From Candidatus Zipacnadia bacterium (GTDB taxonomy: Bacteria > Armatimonadota > Zipacnadia > Zipacnadales > UBA5352): a DNA stretch of 64,000 nt. The DNA lies in contig JALGSU010000011.1 of assembly GCA_029821735.1 (NCBI GenBank), positions 89,660 through 153,659 of the forward strand, in the 5' to 3' direction. The position numbers were made by a program, and so were the translations under genes. The notes beneath the pieces were generated by a model. It did no database searches. It was not told the origin of the DNA and saw nothing but the letters and a program-made list of their open reading frames with translations. Positions within the stretch are counted from its first letter, which is position 1, and the number at the start of each line of letters is the position of its first letter. Of the stretch, positions 29,401 to 37,005 are shown piece by piece.

Positions 29401-29833
29401 GCAGGTGCGGTCAACCGCCGAGGTCCTCAACGATTTCATCGCAGTGCAGAACACCTATCTGTCCATGTTCCTGGCGCTCGGCGGACTGGGTCTGGTGCTC
29501 GGCAGCGTCGGGCTGGTGGCCATACTCCTGCGCAGCGCTTTGGAGCGCCGCGGAGAGTTCGCGCTGATGCTCGCAGTCGGCTTCCGGCCCGCGGATCTCT
29601 CCCGTCTGCTGCTGCTGGAACACGCAGGTCTCCTGGTCGCCGGCCTGGTGCTTGGCACGCTCGCGGCCCTCATCGCGGTTGCCCCCCAACTCGTTTCATC
29701 GGTCGCAAGCGTGAACTGGCTGGCCCTCGTGGGCGTCCTTATGGGTATACTGATCACCGGGCTGGTGGCCTGCGCGCTGGCCGCACAAGCTGCAGTGCGT
29801 GGCAGTCTAATCGAGGCGCTTCGTGAGGAGTAA
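26462..29833 (+). CDS. FtsX/MacB-like ABC transporter permease (large, duplicated FtsX regions)
   Basis: N-terminal TM, large extracytoplasmic domains, C-terminal LGGLGLVLGSVGLVAILLRSALERRGEFALMLAVGFRPADLSRLLLLEHAGLLVAG. Confidence 0.88.
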   Translation: MTFWRLVSRSLRHYWRTGIVVVFALAVATAVIVGSLVIGDSVTGSIRRASLARLGEIHFGLTAPDWFRADLAGHLGGDAAALVLLDGAARNPTNGAVVPTVTTVGVDGSFWSLYPGFSSPGLSGREVAINESLASDAGLSEGDTLLLTVRQDTDVPTDTLFARREREDNLASVRLTVSAIVPDEGAGSFRLDPQPATPRNIFVEREWLATQLDQAGRANAIAIGPREGTTDAALAELQTALATAAALPDYGLELVAAEGGYLSLQTDSILLSDGEVRAARAAASGLSARADAVSVYLADTIAQTEPADDAPELAYSVIAGVEGLSPVQVVDGEVRDLTGGVVLNRWAARDLDATLGDMLRLTWLVPSWEMGYDEATADLPVIGIIGTAGMGADADLVPDFEGITDADSLADWDPPFPVDLDRVTERDDEYWDHHRAAPKAFVALDVVRAMWSSGRSSTGADWVTSVRVRPGPDDTLDGLQETFSAALLAALSPADEGLVFRPVRANALDASKGTSDFSGLFLGMSMFLVFSGAGLAGMLMRLSADRRASQAGIMVAVGFSGANVSRSILAEGAALAIPASLLGVPLGVVYAAGIVRALGSWWQDALGTGPSLWLFLSPYTLLEGALAGIAVGLLAAWWSARALGRSRVLDLLAGWQALESIPRGRPRGPLMLLIAAMIFIVFWLLIFALAIKTLAPEIAFFGIGAALMVAGLAGASLGLGRIMRLRDAAGSHSLLAVRNAAAARGRSLLVIGLLAAATFIIVAVAANSRDFSDLDVTSKSSGTGGFSLLATSSIPLPYDFGTAEGRAALGFSSDDEAIFEGVRTISFLASTGEDISCLNIARPHHPRVLGVSDAMIARGGFHVAARGVKRDEGPWQALRAASGDGPIPAFGDDASVRWQLHSGPGLLYEIPDESGQPTDLRFDGLLTGSIFQSEILVHESSLKRLFPSVDAPGYFLVETPEGRAGNVAEALRRNLGDAGVQVRSTAEVLNDFIAVQNTYLSMFLALGGLGLVLGSVGLVAILLRSALERRGEFALMLAVGFRPADLSRLLLLEHAGLLVAGLVLGTLAALIAVAPQLVSSVASVNWLALVGVLMGILITGLVACALAAQAAVRGSLIEALREE

Positions 29834-29836
29834 GCG

Positions 29837-30955
29837 ATGACTGACCGATTTCGGCCAGCCCTCTGTGTCTATGTACTGGCGGCGATGCTGCTCGCCTCTA
29901 CCGTCTGTGCGCAGACGGGGGGCGACTGGCCCAGCTTTCGCGGCAAAGCCCAGATGACCGGCGTGGCGCATTCGCCACTGGCCGCCGACCTTTCCCTGAA
30001 GTGGATATACGAGACCGGTTCATCGGTGCAGTCCACGGCGGCGATCGTCGGCAACACGGTCTACGTAGGCACGATGACCGGCGCGCTGGTGGCCATCGAT
30101 CTGTCTTCGGGTAAATTCAAGTTCAAGTACGTGACTGGCGGAGCCGCTATCAGTTCCTCACCCGCTGTCGTCGGTGACACCGTGTATTTCGGCGACGCGT
30201 CAGGCGTCTTCCACGCCATCAGCGCATCCACCGGCGCCCTGCGCTGGAAGTACCAGACCGGTGACGAGATCACCTCCTCCCCCACGCCAGTCGGCTCCTC
30301 GGTGCTGGTTGGGTCGTACGACTTCAAGCTCTACAAGTTCGACGGCGCGACCGGTGCCGTCCAGTTCGCCCACGAGACTGACGCCCAGGTTCACTGCGCT
30401 CCGTGCGAGGCCGGGGGGCTGACGATGATCGCCGGCTGCGACGGTTATCTGCATATGATCTCCGTCGCGAGTGGCCAGGAGGTGCGCGCCACCGAACTGG
30501 GTGGGAACTTCGCAGCCGCGCCGGCGTATGGCTCGGGCAACGCCTATGTCGCAGGCGTCGACGGCAGCTACTACGCGGTGCGCGTCAGTGACGGCAAGAT
30601 TCTGTGGCAACGCCAGGACCCAGGGCGCAACGCCGCCATCCACGCGTCCGCCGCAGTCATGGGCGACGCGGTTATCTTCGCGTCTCGCAGCAACTCGGTC
30701 TTCCGCGTGAACGCCACGACCGGCGACACCGTGTGGACCTTCGCCACGCGAGGCGACGTGGACTCTTCGCCGGTCATCAACGTCGGCCATGTAATCTTTG
30801 GCGCTTCAGACGGCAATATCTACCGAGTGCGGCTGTCCGATGGCGCCGAACTGTGGCGTTACACAGCCGGCTCGAGATTTACCGCCTCGCCCGCCGTTGG
30901 ACGGCGCCGACTCGTGATCGGCGCGGAGGACGGCGCCGTATACTGTTTCGGCTGA
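29837..30955 (+). CDS. secreted PQQ-like beta-propeller protein
   Basis: Signal peptide; repeats TGALVAIDLSSGKFKFKY, TGALRWKYQTGDEITSSPT, GDTVWTFATRGDVDSSPVI, GAELWRYTAGSRFTASPAV. Confidence 0.88.
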   Translation: MTDRFRPALCVYVLAAMLLASTVCAQTGGDWPSFRGKAQMTGVAHSPLAADLSLKWIYETGSSVQSTAAIVGNTVYVGTMTGALVAIDLSSGKFKFKYVTGGAAISSSPAVVGDTVYFGDASGVFHAISASTGALRWKYQTGDEITSSPTPVGSSVLVGSYDFKLYKFDGATGAVQFAHETDAQVHCAPCEAGGLTMIAGCDGYLHMISVASGQEVRATELGGNFAAAPAYGSGNAYVAGVDGSYYAVRVSDGKILWQRQDPGRNAAIHASAAVMGDAVIFASRSNSVFRVNATTGDTVWTFATRGDVDSSPVINVGHVIFGASDGNIYRVRLSDGAELWRYTAGSRFTASPAVGRRRLVIGAEDGAVYCFG

Positions 30956-30984
30956 TAGCTCGCGCATCCGAAAGGAGACGCACA

Positions 30985-32190
30985 ATGACGAAGACCACCA
31001 GGCTCATGCTGGTCCTCGCCGCCCTGCTGATCTCGCTGGCGGCCTTCGCCGCGGACTGGCCACAGATGCTCGGCCCGGACGCAAACGGCATCGCCCCTGA
31101 CACGGGCATCAACAAGGACTGGAACGCCAAGCCGCCGCAGCAACTGTGGAGTGTTCAGCTACACGACGATGGCTACGCCGGTCCCGCGGTCGCCGATGGC
31201 AAGGTGTTCATCATCGACCACGACGGCGCCGAGGACGTTGTCCGCGCGATCAGTCTCGCCGACGGCAGCGACGTCTGGCAGTTCCGCTATGCTGACCTGA
31301 GCAAGGCCAACTATGGTTTCTCACGCAGCACCCCTTCCTACGCGAACGGCATGCTCTACACCGTCAGCTTCCTCGGCAAGGTGCACTGCATCAACGCCGA
31401 GACCGGACAGATGGTGTGGATGCGAGACATGCGCGCGGAGTTCGGCGGCACACTCCCGAAATGGGGATATGCGATGTCGGCGCTGGTGGACGGTGACAAG
31501 GTGATCGTCTGTCCCGGCGGCAGCGGCACCGCAGTCGTCGCCCTCAACGCCGCCGACGGCCAGACGCTCTGGCAGGGCGGCGGCAACGACATTCCCGGTT
31601 ACGCCACCCCGGTCAAAGGCACCATCCTGGAGCGCGAGCAGTACGTGGTCTTCACCGGTAAGTCCGTCATCGGCGTCGACGCGACCAGCGGCGAAGGCCT
31701 GTGGCGCTACCCGTGGGAGACCAAGTACGACGTCAACGCAGCGGCGCCCATCATCTCCGGTGACGCGGTCTTCGTCACCAGCGGCTACGGTCACGGCTGC
31801 GCGGTCATCCAGATCAATGCAGACGGGCCCGCGATCGTCTGGGAGAACCGTGAGGTGATGGCTCACTTCAGTTCGCCCATCTACTACAAGAGCGTTTTCT
31901 TCGCGAACACCGATCCTGGTTTCCTGGTCTGCCTGAACCCCGGCACCGGCCAGGCGATCTGGAAGCAGCAGGGCTTTGAGAAGGGCGCGCTCGTGGTGGT
32001 CGACGACACTATCATCGCCATGGACGGCCGTGGCGGCGACGTTGTCATGGTGAACGCCACCGCAGCCGGCTATCAGGAGCTTGGGCGCTTCAACCCGCTC
32101 GGCGGCCAGAGCTGGACGGCGCCGATCGTCGCTGACGGCAAGCTCATCGTCCGTAACAAGGTGGCGATGGTCTGCCTCAACCTGATGTAG
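30985..32190 (+). CDS. secreted PQQ-like beta-propeller protein
   Basis: ATG 30985 preceded by AAAGGAG; signal peptide; blades GSDVWQFRYADL, GQMVWMRDM, GQTLWQGGG, GEGLWRYPW, GQAIWKQQG. Confidence 0.88.
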   Translation: MTKTTRLMLVLAALLISLAAFAADWPQMLGPDANGIAPDTGINKDWNAKPPQQLWSVQLHDDGYAGPAVADGKVFIIDHDGAEDVVRAISLADGSDVWQFRYADLSKANYGFSRSTPSYANGMLYTVSFLGKVHCINAETGQMVWMRDMRAEFGGTLPKWGYAMSALVDGDKVIVCPGGSGTAVVALNAADGQTLWQGGGNDIPGYATPVKGTILEREQYVVFTGKSVIGVDATSGEGLWRYPWETKYDVNAAAPIISGDAVFVTSGYGHGCAVIQINADGPAIVWENREVMAHFSSPIYYKSVFFANTDPGFLVCLNPGTGQAIWKQQGFEKGALVVVDDTIIAMDGRGGDVVMVNATAAGYQELGRFNPLGGQSWTAPIVADGKLIVRNKVAMVCLNLM

Positions 32191-32211
32191 TCCACACTGC
32201 AGAGGAATCGC

Positions 32212-32238
32212 GACGGCCGGGCAAGATGCCCGGCCGTC
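32212..32238. terminator. bidirectional hairpin terminator between convergent genes
   Basis: Perfect 12-bp stem GACGGCCGGGCA-AGA-TGCCCGGCCGTC. Confidence 0.75.
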
Positions 32239-32263
32239 TTCGTGTACGCCCGCTTGCGGCGCG

Positions 32264-35107
32264 TCAGCTCTGGTGCTGCATGCGCAGGGCCTTGAGGTAG
32301 CCCTCGAAGTATTCGGTGCCGCCGCCGTGGCCGCCAAAGACCGAGGTACCGATGTAGAGGCCCGGGCCTGTTGCGGGCATCGCTTCGGAGGTCTGATCGT
32401 TGACGCTGATGGTCATGGTCTCGAGGTCGAAGTGCACCTCGATGTGCGCCCACTGGTCGACGGCAACGACGAGCCCAGGGTTCTGGAAGCTCGTGTTCAG
32501 ATACTGGTCCGTGTATTTGGCGTGGATCTCGCCGCCTTCGAGCCAGATGGTGACGCTGCCCGTGTAGTGTCCGTAGTGAGTGAAGAGCGTCTGCTTCTTG
32601 TCGGAGGTGGGCTTGATGTCCACGCTCAGAGTCCACGCTCCGCGGCGGGGAGTCATCTCACGCGGGAAGACGAGGTAGTTGCCCAAGCCGTCGAACTTCA
32701 GGCAGAGCGCATCGTCCTCGTCGACGTAGACGGGTGCTGTCTCGGGAGCGTCGGCCGGGTATGCGCCACCGTTGCGGAAGGGGTCGCCCAGGCTGCCGCT
32801 CTCGCCGCCGCCGCGCCCGGTGACGTCCACCGTCCGCCCACCGATCTGACCCCAGAAGCTGCGCCCGGCGTTGGTGTAGAGCAGACTGCCGTTCTCGGGG
32901 TCGAGGTCATAGTTCAGGTCCGGGATGGTGCCTGCTGGCACCTGCACGGTGACGCGCTTGTGCTGGCTGTCGGAGTAGACGTCGAGGTCGACGAGCTCGC
33001 CCGGCTCAACGCCTGCGACCATGACCGGCGCGCTGCGGTAGATGCGCCCGGATTTGGCGATAGCGCGCATGTGGAAGATCGAATGCGGCCGCAGGGGAGT
33101 GAAGCTGAAGTCGATATCAGCGCTCGGGGCGTCCACGTGGCTGGTGATATCAGGCAGCCGCCGAAAATCCTCCAGCGTGACGGTGACACCATTGCCCTCG
33201 GTCTCGGACCAGACGCCGTAGCGCAGGACATTCCTGACGGGAATGCGCTTCTTGAGGATGCCGAAGTCCAGCACCACGGTGGCTCGCTCGGCCTGCTCGC
33301 GCGCGAAGCTGAAGGTCGTGCCACGCGGCCACACGCTGAGATTGGTGTTCATCTCCAGCCGATCGCCCTGGTTGAAGTGGTAGCGCCCATCGGTTTTCGT
33401 GTGAATGGTGGCAGGCGGTCCCTCCAGCCACATCGAGCCCTTGAGGTCGCCCTGCTTCTGCATGGCGCGCATGGTGACTTTGAGGAGCATCTGATCTTCG
33501 GCGTCCGGGTATTCGCTGGCGGGGTCGACGCCATATATCTCGTCGCTGTTCTCGAGGACCTCGACGAAGGCCAGCGGCTCATCACACTCGATGTGGCCGA
33601 CAATGTGGCGGCTGCCGACTGTGCCTGCGCTGGGCAGGACGGCGAAGCTGGCGGCGTTGGGGCGCAGGATGTCCCGCAGGGGCTGCTTGACCCACTTGTA
33701 GTCCCAGTTGTCGGTGGGGCGCAGTGTGATGTGATGCAGACCGGTGGCGTAAGCAAGTTCGCGACCGTCGGCCATGCGCACAGTCACTCTTGGGCGCAGC
33801 AACATCTCACCGGCGATCTCCTCGGTGGGCAGCTCCAGCGTCTGATCAGCAAGCAGGCCCGGGTCAAGTGTCACCGGATCGAAGCTGCGCACGGGCTCGC
33901 TGGCGTCATTGGTCAGCGTCACCGCCACCTGGTACGGCTGCTGCTGCGTGCCATCGGGGATGTTGAGCAGCTCGATCTGGAGCACCTCGCCGAGGGTCAG
34001 CGCTTTCCGGTAGCTCACCACCAAGTTTGGTATCGAAGTGTCGTCGCCCTCATTGGGCGCGGGGGCTTCGCCATTGAGAATGTGCGTGTAGTAGTTGATG
34101 ATGCGCTGGGTGGTCAGCCCGTTGGTGATGGTCGGCTCGATGCAGGTGTGCTCGTTGAGTTCGTCCCACTCGGGCATGTCGATGACATCGGGATTGGCCG
34201 ACATCGCGATCTCAAAGCTGCGCCGGAGGGTCTTCGTCCCCTCCTCGAGGAGCGTCGAGCCACTCATGAAGTTGTAGTAGCCGGTGGTCGCCATCATCTC
34301 GAGGTACTTGCCCTCGTAGCCAGGTTCACTGAGGACGCCGGTGATGGTGGGGACGACAAAGTTCGCGTAGAAGTCAGCGTCAAAGCCGCGGTCTTGGCGA
34401 CGCATCATGCCGACGCTCGGGCTGACCAGTCCGTCGGCCACGTCGAGATATGACCGCCAGCGCGCTTTGATCGCTTCGGCAGTCTCCTCCTCGACTGCGC
34501 CGGTCGCCTGGAACTGCTTGAGCGCGTCGTACATGTCCGCGTTCACGGCAGCCATGTAGAGGAAGCTGTCACCGTGGATGGCTCGCAGGTCGGCGAGCAT
34601 CGTCGCCAACTCTTCAGGGGTCAGTCCGTCGGTGTGGTAGGTGCCGCACAGCAGTCGGCCCTGAACGCGGAGACTGTGCGGAAAGGCGAGCGCGGCGGTA
34701 AGTGTTTTGTCGAGGTAAGTGATGTCCTTCGCCACGCCGATGCGCGGCATGATGATGAAATCGTCGCGGCCACTCGTGTCGACCGCTTCGAGCGCCCGCT
34801 CGTACCGATAGACCATCCCCGGCGTCCCGATGAGGATGCTCAACCCATCGAGGCCATACATCTTCGCGTGCCCCATGATCTTGTGGAAGCTCGCGTCGGT
34901 GAGGACATCCCGATCGCGGGTAGCTTTGTCCATGAACAGCGGGCGGTCCATGTAACGGTGCAGGTAGTTCTGAAACAGACCGTACTTCACCTGACTGGAT
35001 GAGAACACCAGTGGGGGCGAGATGAGCGGTTCGCGGACGCTGTCCTGCGCCCCTGCAGCGGAGCAGACGATAATCGCGGCGAGCAGCATTGCGGCAAGAT
35101 GACGCAT
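32264..35107 (-). CDS. secreted protein with glycoside-hydrolase-like (possibly GH71/GH99-type) N-terminal region and C-terminal LamG/concanavalin-like domain
   Basis: ATG 35107 with AAAGGAGG ribosome-binding site; signal peptide MRHLAAMLLAAIIVCSAAGAQ; C-terminal LKFDGLGNYLVFPREMTPRRGAWTLSVDIKP...YFEGYLKALRM (LamG-like). Confidence 0.6.
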   Translation of the reverse strand: MRHLAAMLLAAIIVCSAAGAQDSVREPLISPPLVFSSSQVKYGLFQNYLHRYMDRPLFMDKATRDRDVLTDASFHKIMGHAKMYGLDGLSILIGTPGMVYRYERALEAVDTSGRDDFIIMPRIGVAKDITYLDKTLTAALAFPHSLRVQGRLLCGTYHTDGLTPEELATMLADLRAIHGDSFLYMAAVNADMYDALKQFQATGAVEEETAEAIKARWRSYLDVADGLVSPSVGMMRRQDRGFDADFYANFVVPTITGVLSEPGYEGKYLEMMATTGYYNFMSGSTLLEEGTKTLRRSFEIAMSANPDVIDMPEWDELNEHTCIEPTITNGLTTQRIINYYTHILNGEAPAPNEGDDTSIPNLVVSYRKALTLGEVLQIELLNIPDGTQQQPYQVAVTLTNDASEPVRSFDPVTLDPGLLADQTLELPTEEIAGEMLLRPRVTVRMADGRELAYATGLHHITLRPTDNWDYKWVKQPLRDILRPNAASFAVLPSAGTVGSRHIVGHIECDEPLAFVEVLENSDEIYGVDPASEYPDAEDQMLLKVTMRAMQKQGDLKGSMWLEGPPATIHTKTDGRYHFNQGDRLEMNTNLSVWPRGTTFSFAREQAERATVVLDFGILKKRIPVRNVLRYGVWSETEGNGVTVTLEDFRRLPDITSHVDAPSADIDFSFTPLRPHSIFHMRAIAKSGRIYRSAPVMVAGVEPGELVDLDVYSDSQHKRVTVQVPAGTIPDLNYDLDPENGSLLYTNAGRSFWGQIGGRTVDVTGRGGGESGSLGDPFRNGGAYPADAPETAPVYVDEDDALCLKFDGLGNYLVFPREMTPRRGAWTLSVDIKPTSDKKQTLFTHYGHYTGSVTIWLEGGEIHAKYTDQYLNTSFQNPGLVVAVDQWAHIEVHFDLETMTISVNDQTSEAMPATGPGLYIGTSVFGGHGGGTEYFEGYLKALRMQHQS

Positions 35108-35200
35108 GGTGTGTCCTCCTTTGGTGTGCCGCTCAGGATACACCGCGGATGGACTCGCTGCAAGCCGGGCGACGGAAGCCTGCGGAGGCTTTTGCGCCTG

Positions 35201-36988
35201 ATGGCACGCGAATCGTTCGCGATGGTCTCGGCTCCGGAGCGCTTTGTGGCGGGCGATTCGGTGACGATCGGATTCCGATATGTAGTCGGTGAGGGCGGCT
35301 TGCCGATGGGGAGCAAGCTGAAGTTGGGGCTGCCATCGGCCGGGTGGGGCGAGCCTCTGGTGAACCACAAGCGCATGTGGGATCTGGATCCGAGTAAGGC
35401 CAACCGCTGGCTGCACTACATGCGACTGAACACGACCTTCGAGGTGGAGACGGACACAACGGCATTTCTGGAGCCGTATGCGCGATTCGAGCAGCGGCCC
35501 GGTGACGATCGATGCATTCAGCGCTGGTGGATTACGTTCGTCGTGGTAGAGGCGGATTTCGCGCCGGGTGACGTTGTAGAAGTCACGTATGGTGACCCAA
35601 CGTGGGGCGAGGCGGGCGGGCGGGTGCAACCGGTGGTGGAGCCGCGCGGCGATTTTTCGTTCTTCGCGCAAACGCCTGGCGGAGAGATCCGCGAGGTGGA
35701 TGGCTCACCGGTCTGGGTCGCGGTGGAGGCCGGTCCGGTGCAGCGCGCGTTCCTGCGCATGCCCACCATCAGCGGCGCGGACGCTCCCACGCCGCGCGTG
35801 TATGTGACTGATCGCTGCTGCAATCCCCCATTGGGCGAGACGCCCAGCATCGAGGTGGAGGTGCAGCAGGCGGGCGACGTCCGCCGCGCGACGGCGGTCT
35901 CGGGCGCGGAGGGCCTGCGGGTTGAGGCGCAGCCTTCTGTAGTGCGGAGCGATTCCGAAGACCAGGTGTACTGGGGCGACATCCACGGGAAGACCAGCTT
36001 CTCGGGCGATGGCCTCGCGCCGATTGACGAATACATCAGCTACGCGCGCGATTTCGGCGCCGAGGACTTCACCGCCGTGAGTGACCACTCCGGCTGCAAC
36101 CGCCAGTCGTGGTTCGACACCCAAGAGAAAGCGGCGGAATACACCGTCGACGGGGAGTTCATCGCGCTCAAGGGTTTCGAGTTCTCGTATGCCCACGGGC
36201 ATCGGAATGTGTATTTCGACAACCATCGCATCGAGGAAATCTGGCCAGGCGAGCGCCTCGATCTCGCCGCCGGCCCGGACGGTCTGCGCCCGTTCTTCGA
36301 GTACCTGCGCTCCCGCAAAGACGAACTCATCAGCATCCCGCATCACACCATGGTCTGGACTGACTGGGACGTGTTCGATCACGAACTCGAGCGCGTATGC
36401 GAGATCTACTCGATGTGGGGCTGCACAGAGCGCCCGATTTCCGAGGGCAACACGCTGTGGGACAAGAGCTGCATCCCCGGCGGCGGCGCGCAGGCGGGGC
36501 TGGCGCGCGGCTACCGGTACGGCTTCATCGCCGCGAGCGACTCGCACTCTGGATTCCCGGGCCGCCAGCACCCCGACCTGTATGGCTTCTGCTTCTCATA
36601 CAAGTCCGGTCTGGCCGCCATTCGCGCACCGGAACTGAGCGCGAAATCGCTTGTTGACTCGCTCAAGGCGCGCAACTGCTACGCGACCACCGGCGCACGC
36701 ATCTACGTCGAATTCGCCGTCGATGGCGAGCGCATGGGTTCGGAGATTATCGGCGATGGTCCGCGCCAGATCACCGGCCGAGTGGTCGGCACCGATCAGG
36801 TCACCCGTGTGGACATCGTCCGTGACAACGCCGACTGGCTGACCCTCACGCCCGGTGACGATGATGTCACTATCGACGCCACTGACGATGCACCACTGGG
36901 CAACGGTTCGTTCTACTACCTCCGGGTAACGCAGGCCGACGGTGAAATGGCGTGGGCCAGCCCTGTATGGGTCGACCCGACGCAATGA
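35201..36988 (+). CDS. DUF3604/PHP-like metal-dependent hydrolase
   Basis: VYWGDIHGKTSFSGDGLAPIDEYISYARDFGAEDFTAVSDHSG, ISIPHHTMVWTDWD, GFIAASDSHSGFPGRQ. Confidence 0.75.
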   Translation: MARESFAMVSAPERFVAGDSVTIGFRYVVGEGGLPMGSKLKLGLPSAGWGEPLVNHKRMWDLDPSKANRWLHYMRLNTTFEVETDTTAFLEPYARFEQRPGDDRCIQRWWITFVVVEADFAPGDVVEVTYGDPTWGEAGGRVQPVVEPRGDFSFFAQTPGGEIREVDGSPVWVAVEAGPVQRAFLRMPTISGADAPTPRVYVTDRCCNPPLGETPSIEVEVQQAGDVRRATAVSGAEGLRVEAQPSVVRSDSEDQVYWGDIHGKTSFSGDGLAPIDEYISYARDFGAEDFTAVSDHSGCNRQSWFDTQEKAAEYTVDGEFIALKGFEFSYAHGHRNVYFDNHRIEEIWPGERLDLAAGPDGLRPFFEYLRSRKDELISIPHHTMVWTDWDVFDHELERVCEIYSMWGCTERPISEGNTLWDKSCIPGGGAQAGLARGYRYGFIAASDSHSGFPGRQHPDLYGFCFSYKSGLAAIRAPELSAKSLVDSLKARNCYATTGARIYVEFAVDGERMGSEIIGDGPRQITGRVVGTDQVTRVDIVRDNADWLTLTPGDDDVTIDATDDAPLGNGSFYYLRVTQADGEMAWASPVWVDPTQ

Positions 36989-37005
36989 GAAGAGTGGAGA
37001 AGACC

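Noticed and set aside
14880-32190. Interpretation of the PQQ-like proteins as genuine PQQ-dependent alcohol dehydrogenases
   Set aside because: They show generic short propeller blades without a recognisable vicinal Cys-Cys/metal-PQQ site or cytochrome c domain; called PQQ-like repeat only
32273-34453. 726-aa plus-strand ORF
   Set aside because: Antisense to the GH/LamG gene (32264..35107); composition (His/Val/Asp/Arg/Gly-rich, no motifs) is typical of shadow ORFs in high-GC DNA
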